DNA of 44,531 nucleotides from Clostridia bacterium (GTDB taxonomy: Bacteria > Bacillota > Clostridia > Oscillospirales > CAG-272): the NCBI GenBank assembly GCA_017464805.1, contig JAFTYE010000006.1, forward strand, positions 1 through 44,531, written 5' to 3'. Under the pieces are notes generated by a model. That model saw only the letters and a program-made list of their open reading frames with translations. It searched no databases and was not told the origin of the DNA. A program made the position numbers and the translations under genes. Positions 20,507 to 26,848 of this stretch are shown here, in pieces. How positions within the stretch are numbered: the stretch's first letter is position 1; the number at the start of each line of letters is the position of its first letter.

Positions 20507-21151
20507 ATGAAAAAAACGCTATCGTTGCTCGTCCTTGCGGCCATGACGGTCGCTTCCCTCTTCGGCCTTTCGTCCTGCGCGAAGCTGGATACGACGGGCC
20601 TGCTCGAGGCCGCTCCCGACCTGATCGCGCGCTCCGCCACACTTAACGAGGTCTTTTTCGGCGAGGGCATCCCCTATAACAAGGGCGTGACCCCCGTCGG
20701 AAACTACTATGAGGCGGACAAGGACTACCTCGCCGAGGCGGGCTTTTCGACCGTGGACGAGCTGAAAGCGATGACGCAGGAGGTCTTCTCGGCCGAGTAC
20801 AGCGCGATCATTTTTGAAACCAACCTGTCCGGCTTTGCGGTCGAGGGTAGCGGCTACACCTACGCGCGCTACACGTCCAGTCAGCCCGAGGCTCTGCGCG
20901 ATGAGAACGAAACCATCCTGGTCTTTGTGGGGGAAGGCAACCAAAATCCCTACGACATCGGAAAATGCACCTACGATTATACCACCCTTGCGCTCGGCAA
21001 GGTAAGTAAAAAGTACGCCGAGGTGACCCTGTCGGTGCACACCGTATTCCCACCCGACGAGGATCACCCCGACGGATATGAGGAAACCGCCCCTATGACG
21101 GTGCGCTTCGTATACGAGGACGGCTGGCACATCGATTCCCCGACCTATTAA
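20507..21151 (+). CDS. Predicted lipoprotein of unknown function
   Basis: A 214-residue exported protein. It has a signal peptide (MKKTLSLLVLAAMTVASLFG) and a lipobox LSSC with the acylated Cys at 24, so it should be anchored on the outer face of the membrane. The mature part is acidic, with no domain I recognise; it ends in a beta-rich section (EVTLSVHTVFPP...MTVRFVYEDGWHID) that resembles small DUF4830/DUF5104-like folds only in general style. AAGGAG precedes the ATG by eight bases. It ends one base before rlmH and follows nfnB by 73 bases. Confidence 0.75.
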   Translation: MKKTLSLLVLAAMTVASLFGLSSCAKLDTTGLLEAAPDLIARSATLNEVFFGEGIPYNKGVTPVGNYYEADKDYLAEAGFSTVDELKAMTQEVFSAEYSAIIFETNLSGFAVEGSGYTYARYTSSQPEALRDENETILVFVGEGNQNPYDIGKCTYDYTTLALGKVSKKYAEVTLSVHTVFPPDEDHPDGYEETAPMTVRFVYEDGWHIDSPTY

Positions 21152-21152
21152 G

Positions 21153-21632
21153 ATGAAGCAGGCCACGATCATCAGCGTGGGAACGCTGAAGGAGAAATTT
21201 CTGCGAGATGCGGCGGCGGAATATGAAAAACGACTCTCGGCCTTTTGCCGCGTCGAAAATATCCATTTGAAGGAAGAGCGCATCGCAAACGAGAACAACG
21301 CCGCCGAGGTGGCGGCCTCCCTCGCCGCCGAGGGAGAGCGCATGCTCGCCCGCGTGCCGCAGGGTGCGTACACCGTCGCGCTTTGCGTAGAAGGCAAGGA
21401 GCCGGACTCCCCCGCCCTTGCGCGGGAGCTGGGCGAGGCACTCGACCGATGCGGCAAGCTTTGCTTTTTCATCGGCTCCTCGCACGGACTCTCCCCCGCC
21501 GTCAAGGCGGCCGCGAATGCACGCATCTCGCTCTCGCGCCTGACCTTCCCGCACGGTCTTGCGCGCGTGCTCCTCTTGGAAGCCCTCTACCGTTCGATGA
21601 ACATCCTCGCCGGAAAGCGGTATCATAAATAA
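21153..21632 (+). CDS. rlmH: 23S rRNA (pseudouridine-1915-N3)-methyltransferase RlmH
   Basis: A 159-residue SPOUT methyltransferase that methylates the pseudouridine at 23S position 1915 in helix 69, acting on assembled ribosomes. The SAM knot is seen in LCFFIGSSHGLS and the C-terminal LSRLTFPHGLARVLLLEALYR...GKRYHK is diagnostic. One residue differs from the usual LLEQLYRA (Ala for Gln). The start lies one base after the lipoprotein stop, so the two are coupled. rlmH is commonly near the origin in Bacillota. Confidence 0.94.
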   Translation: MKQATIISVGTLKEKFLRDAAAEYEKRLSAFCRVENIHLKEERIANENNAAEVAASLAAEGERMLARVPQGAYTVALCVEGKEPDSPALARELGEALDRCGKLCFFIGSSHGLSPAVKAAANARISLSRLTFPHGLARVLLLEALYRSMNILAGKRYHK

Positions 21633-21635
21633 AAC

Positions 21636-21670
21636 CACCCCCGTGTGTCGTTTCACAACACACGGGGGTG
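21636..21670. terminator. Bidirectional terminator between rlmH and rnhA (12-mer type)
   Basis: A 13-pair stem (CACCCCCGTGTGT/ACACACGGGGGTG). The left arm contains an exact inverse 12-mer and the right arm a copy with one mismatch. It serves convergent genes. Confidence 0.82.
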
Positions 21671-21673
21671 TAC

Positions 21674-22123
21674 TTATTCTTCAAATTTTTCCAAAAACCT
21701 GTCTGCATTGGAGGTGGCGATCTTGTCGCAACGCTCGTTGTAGGGGTTGCCGTCGTGTCCCTTGACCCATTCGAACGTCACCTCGTGCTTTCCGAGAAGC
21801 TCGTAAAGCTCCTGCCACAGATCGACGTTTTTCAGCTCTTCCCTGCCGCGCCGCCAGCCGGCCTTGCGCCAGCCCTCCAGCCATCCTTGGTTGATGGCGT
21901 CTACGATGTATCGGCTATCCGAATACAGGGTCACCTCGCATTTCTCGCGCAGCGCGCGCAGACCGTAGATCGCCGCCGAAAGCTCCATGCGGTTGTTGGT
22001 TGTTTCGCGCTCGCCGCCCGAGGTCGTTTTCTCATGCTTTCCGTAGACCAGGATCGCTGCCCAGCCGCCCCGCCCGGGGTTGCCGCGGCAGGCACCGTCG
22101 GTGTAGATCTGTACCTGCTTCAT
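21674..22123 (-). CDS. rnhA: Ribonuclease HI
   Basis: A 149-residue type I RNase H that removes RNA from RNA-DNA hybrids such as R-loops and primers. All four acidic catalytic residues are visible: Asp in YTDGACRGNPG, Glu in NNRMELSA, Asp in YSDSRY and Asp in NERCDKIA. The basic handle WRKAGWRRG is present. The length equals E. coli RnhA. It starts four bases after the upstream membrane-protein gene and ends the parA-parB unit. Confidence 0.95.
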   Translation of the reverse strand: MKQVQIYTDGACRGNPGRGGWAAILVYGKHEKTTSGGERETTNNRMELSAAIYGLRALREKCEVTLYSDSRYIVDAINQGWLEGWRKAGWRRGREELKNVDLWQELYELLGKHEVTFEWVKGHDGNPYNERCDKIATSNADRFLEKFEE

Positions 22124-22127
22124 GCCG

Positions 22128-22742
22128 TTATCCTATCCACGTGATCGTATTGTCGATGAGGCGGAAGAAGACGGGCAACAGTCGTAGCACCACCGCGCCG
22201 CCGACAAGACACACGACAACGATCAGAAGAAATGAACCGATGCCGCTTCCCTTTGCGTCGTAGCGGGTCTGGGCGCGCGGCAAAAGCTCCGCGGGCACGT
22301 AAAAGCGCGTCTTTTGCGGGTCGATTTCGTCCCGCATGACCAGCTTATCTTTGGCTGAACCGCCAAGCTCCTCGGGGATCACATCCTCGCGTTCCTCGCC
22401 TACAAAGCGAAGCACGCGGCGAAGCCCCGAATCCCGACGGGACAGCGTGTTTTTCAGCATAAAGCCCTTGGTGTAGCCGAGGTCGGCCATGGTCAGGGCG
22501 TTCTGCTCGTCCTGCGCACCGCGCGCGATCAGGGCGCGCACAAAGCCGCCGAGATAACGCCGCTCGTAGACTGCGACGGCCGAGGCCAGAATACAGCCAA
22601 TCATCACGGCAAAGACGATCTGCGACAGGGTCGCGCCGAAGCCGTCCAGCGAGAAGTTGCGGTAAGAACCGAAGTCTACTTCAAAATAGGTCTCCCGCAA
22701 ATAATCCCAAATATCACCGAAAAAATTATAAATTTCTGCCAT
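22128..22742 (-). CDS. Hypothetical two-helix membrane protein
   Basis: A 204-residue protein with one hydrophobic segment near residues 38-60 and a second near 170-192. A charged central domain with LTMADLGYTKGFMLKNTLSRRDSGLRR lies between them. I do not recognise a named family. AGGT stands seven bases before the ATG. It lies 25 bases after parB and four bases before rnhA, so it is co-transcribed with both and may be a membrane factor of the origin region; that is inference from position only. Confidence 0.72.
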   Translation of the reverse strand: MAEIYNFFGDIWDYLRETYFEVDFGSYRNFSLDGFGATLSQIVFAVMIGCILASAVAVYERRYLGGFVRALIARGAQDEQNALTMADLGYTKGFMLKNTLSRRDSGLRRVLRFVGEEREDVIPEELGGSAKDKLVMRDEIDPQKTRFYVPAELLPRAQTRYDAKGSGIGSFLLIVVVCLVGGAVVLRLLPVFFRLIDNTITWIG

Positions 22743-22767
22743 ATTTTCTACCTATTACGAGTGAATA

Positions 22768-23655
22768 TCAGTATTCCTCAAAGAAATCGTTGCCGCAAAC
22801 GCCGCGTAAAAAGGCTTCCAGATCCTCGTTGTCCTCGTAGTAGAAGGTGATGCAGCCCTTGCCCTTCTTATTGTCCAGCTTCACGCGACGGCCGAGTGCC
22901 GTCATCACGCGTCGCTCCAGCTCGCGGGAGTAGTCCACGACCTGCGGTTGCGGCTCGATCGGGGTGATCTCGCTTCCCTTTTTGTTGCGGCGGCGAACCT
23001 CTGCCTCGGTCATGCGCACCGAAAGCCCACGCTGGGCCACAAAGGCCGCCAGCGCGACCATACCGTCACGGTCGCGCAGGCCAAGTAACGCGCGCGCGTG
23101 GCCCGCGCTCAACTCACCCGACACGACCAGCGCGCGAACGCCTTCGGGCAGCTCCAAAAGGCGCACGGCATTGGCAATTGCCGAGCGGCTTTTGCCGATG
23201 CGGGTGGAAATTTCCTCCTGCGTGAGGTGGAACTCCTCGGCAAGCGAGCGGTAAGCCGCCGCTTCCTCAATGGGGTTGAGGTCCTCTCGCTGAATGTTCT
23301 CGATTAGAGCGATCTGGGCGGTCTCCTCCTCGGTGGTGTCGAGGATGATGACCGGCACCTCGGACAGCCCCGCCATCTTGGATGCGCGGAAACGACGCTC
23401 GCCCGCGATGATCTGATAGCGGTCGTCCCCTACCCGGCGGACAAGGATCGGCTGTAGCACGCCGTGTGCGGAAATGGACTCGGCTAACTGGGCCAGTGCC
23501 TCGGTGTCGAAATACTTGCGCGGCTGATTTCCCTTCGGCTCCATCTGCGACAGGCGCAGCATGGTCTTGCCACCGGCGGGCGCGCTCTCCTCCATGGTGT
23601 TTTCCAGAAAGATCGCGTCAATGCCTCGGCCAAGGCCGGATAATTTCTTTGCCAT
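22768..23655 (-). CDS. parB: Chromosome partitioning protein ParB (Spo0J)
   Basis: A 295-residue CTP-dependent DNA clamp that loads at parS sites and spreads. The N-terminal LSGLGRGIDAIF is the ParA-contact segment. GERRFRASKMAGL is the CTP-binding arginine patch, and the helix-turn-helix follows with TQEEISTRIGKSRSAIANAVRLL. A C-terminal dimerisation domain is present. AAAGGAGA precedes ATG 23655. A 189-base gap separates it from parA, and three matching parS sites lie 1.1 kb upstream. No noc-like second copy is nearby. Confidence 0.95.
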   Translation of the reverse strand: MAKKLSGLGRGIDAIFLENTMEESAPAGGKTMLRLSQMEPKGNQPRKYFDTEALAQLAESISAHGVLQPILVRRVGDDRYQIIAGERRFRASKMAGLSEVPVIILDTTEEETAQIALIENIQREDLNPIEEAAAYRSLAEEFHLTQEEISTRIGKSRSAIANAVRLLELPEGVRALVVSGELSAGHARALLGLRDRDGMVALAAFVAQRGLSVRMTEAEVRRRNKKGSEITPIEPQPQVVDYSRELERRVMTALGRRVKLDNKKGKGCITFYYEDNEDLEAFLRGVCGNDFFEEY

Positions 23656-23844
23656 GATGATGTTCTCCTTTTTTGGTTGGGTCGTTTCGGGGTTGCGGAA
23701 GCAAGGTTTTCCTCTTTTCGTGCGATACCCGTGTCGATCATAATTTCCATATTTTACCAATTTTGTGGATTTTCTCTTGATTGTTGCACGGTTTTTGATC
23801 GGATTTTGGTGAAACCCGTCGATTTTTGCTTCGTAACGGCGGGA

Positions 23845-24606
23845 TCAGATGCGCAGAACCAGCTCCTTGGCCACGTCGTTATATTCCTGTGTTCCCTTCC
23901 CGAGCGGGTCGTAGTAGCAAATCGGCTTGCCGAAGCCGGGGGCCTCACTCAATTTCACGCTACGCGAAATGGGGGTCTTAAACAGCTTTTCGGCATAGTA
24001 TTTCTTCAACTCTGCCACCACCTGCCCCGATAGGATCAGGCGACCATTGTACATGGTGAGCAGAATGCCCGTGATCTCCAGGGTCGGATTGTAGAGCGAG
24101 CGAACGCGCTTGACCGTCATCATCAGCTGGGAAAGGCCCTCCAGGGCGAAAAACTCGCATTGCATGGGGATCACCACGCCGTTGGCGGCGGTGAGCGCAT
24201 TGACCGTCAGCTGCGAAAGCGAGGGCGGGCAGTCGATGATGATGTAATCGTACTCTTCGGCTACCTGCGCAAGAGCATTTTTGAGGCAGTTTTCGCGGTG
24301 CTCGATCTCTCCAAGCTCGAATTCCGCGCCTGCCAGGGCCATCGTAGACGGCAAAACCGACAAATTCTTAAATTCCGTGGGCATAATGGCGGCTTTGATG
24401 TCCGCTTGACCGATCAGAACCTCGTAGGTAGAGCTTTTGATACTCTTTTTGGGGATTCCGACGCCGCTGGTTGTGTTGCCCTGCGGGTCCATGTCCACCA
24501 TCAGCACCCTTTTGCCGCGTTTTCCGAGTGCGGCGGCTGTATTCACGGCAGACGTGGTCTTTCCAACGCCGCCCTTCTGGTTGGCGAAAGCCAATATCTT
24601 TCCCAT
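23845..24606 (-). CDS. parA: Chromosome partitioning ATPase ParA (Soj)
   Basis: A 253-residue Walker-type ATPase that binds DNA as an ATP dimer and, in B. subtilis, also regulates DnaA. The deviant Walker A is KGGVGKTT at residues 11-18 and the Walker A' segment is VDMDPQGN. ATG 24606 follows AGGGAGG; the longer upstream frame has no ribosome site. A consensus promoter lies about 125 bases upstream. The clusters of parS and of dnaA are both close, as in most Bacillota. Confidence 0.95.
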   Translation of the reverse strand: MGKILAFANQKGGVGKTTSAVNTAAALGKRGKRVLMVDMDPQGNTTSGVGIPKKSIKSSTYEVLIGQADIKAAIMPTEFKNLSVLPSTMALAGAEFELGEIEHRENCLKNALAQVAEEYDYIIIDCPPSLSQLTVNALTAANGVVIPMQCEFFALEGLSQLMMTVKRVRSLYNPTLEITGILLTMYNGRLILSGQVVAELKKYYAEKLFKTPISRSVKLSEAPGFGKPICYYDPLGKGTQEYNDVAKELVLRI

Positions 24607-24729
24607 GGTTGCCTCCCTAATTTGTGTCAGGATTCGGTTTTTGCGTCCGAAAGGAGGGCAAAAAATCGCCAAAGTAGCCATGTTTGCCTACAAGAAGATG
24701 GTTGGGACGCAAAAAACCAACTTTTCTTT

Positions 24730-24758
24730 ATTATATCATTCAAATCGCGCTATGTCAA
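24730..24758 (-). promoter_or_regulatory. parA promoter
   Basis: TTGACA (24753-24758) and TATAAT (24730-24735), both perfect, with a 17-base spacer on the minus strand. The first parS begins 36 bases upstream of the -35 box, so ParB spreading could repress it. Confidence 0.85.
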
Positions 24759-24793
24759 TGAAAAGAATGTAAACACCGTATAAATTCACAAAA

Positions 24794-24809
24794 TGTTTCA
24801 CGTGAAACA
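24794..24809. promoter_or_regulatory. parS site 1
   Basis: Perfect 16-bp parS palindrome TGTTTCACGTGAAACA, the nucleation site for ParB. Confidence 0.96.
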
Positions 24810-24850
24810 CATGGGACAGTGCGACCGTCCCGCTGTTTTCAAAAGCCAAT

Positions 24851-24866
24851 TGTTTCACGTGAAACA
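24851..24866. promoter_or_regulatory. parS site 2
   Basis: A second perfect copy of the 16-bp parS palindrome, 57 bases from the first (start to start). Confidence 0.96.
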
Positions 24867-24898
24867 ATCCAATCAATGGAACAAGCGCGCCCAACAAA

Positions 24899-24914
24899 TG
24901 TTTCACGTGAAACA
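24899..24914. promoter_or_regulatory. parS site 3
   Basis: A third perfect parS palindrome, 48 bases from the second. It touches the terminator of the next gene. Confidence 0.96.
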
Positions 24915-24950
24915 AAGGCCGCCCCGTGCGTTTACACGGGACGGCCTTTT
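24914..24950. terminator. Terminator hairpin next to parS 3
   Basis: Stem AAAGGCCG/CGGCCTTT continuing, after one mismatch, as CCCGTG/CACGGG. It has T-tracts on the plus side. It can end the phosphopantetheinyl transferase transcript before it runs into parS. Confidence 0.75.
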
Positions 24951-24965
24951 CTGTTTTTACAGCGG

Positions 24966-25766
24966 TTATACGGTTTCGACAGTGTTTTCCTCAATTTCGG
25001 CGGGTTCTTCGGCCTCGGCAGCCTCGGAATACACCTTTTCGCCGATTTTGGCGCATACTGTGAGGCAATATAGCTCCTCCTTGGGCTTCCCGTCCACAAA
25101 ATCGGTGTAGGTATGGACTTTTTCTTCTTCGATAAAAAAACAGCCGTGCTCTTCGGGTCTCGTGCTATCGGCTACGCTGATTCGCGTCAAACCCACGCCT
25201 AAATACTTCAAAATGGACTCTTTTCGTGTCCAAATACGGGTGAAGAGGCGGCAATACGCCTCGGGATCGGCTGCGACAGGGGCCAAAAGAGCCTTTTCCT
25301 CGTCGTTGAAGTAGCGTTCTGCTACGCGCTCCGCACGGGCGGTATCAATACGGACACGCTCCATGTCGATGCCGACCTGTGCGGAGATCTCGCCCTCGGG
25401 CGCGGTGATCAGGGCACAGCCTACCATATATCCCGAATGAGTGAGGTTAAAGGCGGCATTTTCATGTCCCTCAAAGTAGGGTTTGCCATAGGAATCGTAT
25501 CGAACGCATTCAAGAGCGCCCCTTTTTTCAAAAAAGCTGTTGTATTCGGGCTTCACGATGTCCTGTACGCTCCGAACAAAGTCATCCGTGTGCTTGCGGA
25601 GCATCTTTTCCAGTAATATATAGGCACCCGCGCGACGGGACCGCTCCTCGATGTCGGCGGTTCGAAGGATACGCCGTGAAAGCTGGGGGGGGAGAAGGGC
25701 AACGGTGGTGTGGATCTGGTTGAAGTGCATCAACGGATAAACCGAAAAGGTTTCATAGTATAGCAT
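24966..25766 (-). CDS. 4'-phosphopantetheinyl transferase, Sfp type
   Basis: A 266-residue transferase that attaches the coenzyme A arm to carrier proteins. The magnesium motif is GIDMERVR and the second signature is FTRIWTRKESILKYLGVGL (WxxKE). The C-terminal tail is Glu-rich and probably disordered. ATG 25766 has AAAGGA eight bases upstream; an earlier in-frame start has none. Its carrier protein is not in this window; both fatty-acid ACP and natural-product carriers are possible. It is a stand-alone gene between the parS array and an XRE regulator. Confidence 0.87.
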   Translation of the reverse strand: MLYYETFSVYPLMHFNQIHTTVALLPPQLSRRILRTADIEERSRRAGAYILLEKMLRKHTDDFVRSVQDIVKPEYNSFFEKRGALECVRYDSYGKPYFEGHENAAFNLTHSGYMVGCALITAPEGEISAQVGIDMERVRIDTARAERVAERYFNDEEKALLAPVAADPEAYCRLFTRIWTRKESILKYLGVGLTRISVADSTRPEEHGCFFIEEEKVHTYTDFVDGKPKEELYCLTVCAKIGEKVYSEAAEAEEPAEIEENTVETV

Positions 25767-26003
25767 GGCTTGTCCTTTCTGTTGGTGAGATAGGGAAGCG
25801 CGAAGGGTAGGGAAGAGCATGGCAGGGATCGCGACCGCGGCACTACACATAATATATTAGGAAGAAAACCGTCGAATTTTGTCAAAACAAGAGAAAGATT
25901 TTGCTTCCAAATATTGCCAATCGCCTTCGCAGGGTAACCATATAAAGCCTTCCCTCAAGGGGGAAGCCTTGCGCTGGAATTCTACGACACCACGAATAAA
26001 TGT
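25767..26003. other. Gap between the XRE regulator and the phosphopantetheinyl transferase
   Basis: It contains a terminator-like hairpin at 25944-25970 (AAGCCTTCCC paired with GGGGGAAGCCTT, one mismatch) that would end the XRE transcript. A TTGACA on the minus strand near 25903 lies upstream of the transferase, but a -10 at the right distance is not convincing. Confidence 0.45.
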
Positions 26004-26225
26004 TTACGGCTCCAATTTGCGCGGGGTGTCGATCAGACCCGCGAGATAATCCAGGCTTATGCCATAATATCGTGCCAGGGTGATAAAATGGTGCATGGGG
26101 AGCTCGCGATCCCCTCTTTCGTAACGGCTGTATTGTGTTTGTTGGATTTGCAGCTGGGCGGCAATTTCTTCTTGCGTTTTGTCGCAATCCTCTCGCAGAT
26201 CGCGCAGTCGTCTGTAAAGGTGCAT
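26004..26225 (-). CDS. XRE-family helix-turn-helix regulator, paralogue of the 7.3-kb gene
   Basis: A 73-residue single-domain HTH_3 protein. The recognition region is QEEIAAQLQIQQTQYSRYERG, with the ending YLAGLIDTPRKLEP. It shares LRDLRED, LARxY and LAGLIDTPRKLE with the gene at 7296. AGGAGCCTGTC precedes the ATG. It diverges from the DUF6809-like gene at 26353 across 127 bases holding three CCGTTTGG half-sites, so autoregulation and control of that gene are likely. Proteins of this type act as small repressors. Confidence 0.85.
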   Translation of the reverse strand: MHLYRRLRDLREDCDKTQEEIAAQLQIQQTQYSRYERGDRELPMHHFITLARYYGISLDYLAGLIDTPRKLEP

Positions 26226-26250
26226 GACAGGCTCCTTTTTCTTTTTTCAT

Positions 26251-26325
26251 ATTTTAGCACAAAACCGTTTGGTACTATCGACTTTATAGCCAAACGGTGC
26301 TAAAACATAGGTAAGAGCCGTTTGG
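26251..26325. promoter_or_regulatory. Divergent promoter/operator with three CCGTTTGG sites
   Basis: ACCGTTTGG at 26264-26272, its inverse CCAAACGGT at 26290-26298, and CCGTTTGG at 26318-26325, spaced 26-27 bases centre to centre. TTTTAGCAC (26252-26260) and GTGCTAAAA (26298-26306) flank the first pair, giving -10-like TAAAAT and TAAAAC in opposite directions. This looks like an operator for the XRE protein. Confidence 0.6.
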
Positions 26326-26352
26326 TTCTGAAAAATAAAAAAGGAAAACGCC

Positions 26353-26775
26353 ATGAACGACATTTTGAAAGAGCTTTGTACGGAAACATCCTGCCACGGC
26401 AGGCGAGGGGAGAACGCGGGGAGGAAATTGCAAATTTGCGCGTTGTTCCAACAAAACCACGAGAAATTGGAAGGGAAGCTGAATGCGGAAGGCCTTGACC
26501 GCCTTGGTCGGCATGACGATAACATGTTCGAGCTCTGTACGTTGTGGGAAGCGGATGTATTCGTCCATGCCTTACGCCTCGCTGCTCGCCTTGCGGCGGA
26601 ATGCCTTTCGGAGAAACAAAATGGTACCCCGTGTGTCGTTTTGCGACACACGGGGTGGCTTTTATGGTCTCCTTTTGTTGTGGTAGGACCGGCCTTCGGA
26701 CGGTCCGTCAATGATAGAGAAGCCCCGTGCGGACCGTCGGATAAGCGAATAAAAGCGGGGGAGGCGTTTTTATGA
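26353..26775 (+). CDS. DUF6809-like small protein with a run-on tail
   Basis: The first about 90 residues (MNDILKELCTET...DVFVHALRLAARLAAECLSEKQ) match the DUF6809 pattern of a short N-terminal block, a helical middle and a C-terminal RLGARL-type helix. AAAGGAAAACGCC precedes the ATG. In the related fragment at 33.5 kb the frame ends with TAA right after LSEK. Here that codon is CAA, so the frame runs on for about 50 residues through the terminator hairpin and a repeat. The tail is therefore unlikely to be functional. Function of the family is unknown; the divergent XRE gene suggests a regulated accessory or phage-derived trait. Confidence 0.6.
   Translation: MNDILKELCTETSCHGRRGENAGRKLQICALFQQNHEKLEGKLNAEGLDRLGRHDDNMFELCTLWEADVFVHALRLAARLAAECLSEKQNGTPCVVLRHTGWLLWSPFVVVGPAFGRSVNDREAPCGPSDKRIKAGEAFL
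26626..26656. terminator. 12-mer inverted-pair hairpin (DUF6809 / rnj)
   Basis: A perfect 13-pair stem formed by two exact 12-mers, CCCCGTGTGTCG and CGACACACGGGG, with a five-base loop. T-rich sequence follows on both sides. It lies inside the extended DUF6809-like frame and downstream of rnj. Confidence 0.85.
26680..26735 (+). repeat. Dispersed repeat GTAGG-CCGGC, copy 2
   Basis: It matches the copy at 6870-6926: GTAGGACCGGC, GGACGGTCCGTCAATGA and AAGCCCCGTGCGG. It again follows a 12-mer hairpin and a DUF6809-like gene. I see no gene between here and rnj. Confidence 0.6.
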
Positions 26776-26848
26776 AGCGTGTAACGCCGCAAGGTTCGAC
26801 CACTTAGGCTAACCGCCGATGCCTACGAATACTTGTGCGTGCCGCCAC

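Noticed and set aside
18973-20670. A 565-codon minus-strand frame opposite nfnB
   Set aside because: Antisense shadow of a clearly conserved gene; no recognisable domain or start site.
23656-23844. Canonical DnaA box or noc gene near parAB
   Set aside because: TTTTGTGGATTT near 23762 is only a partial match and stands alone; no second ParB-like gene is in the window.
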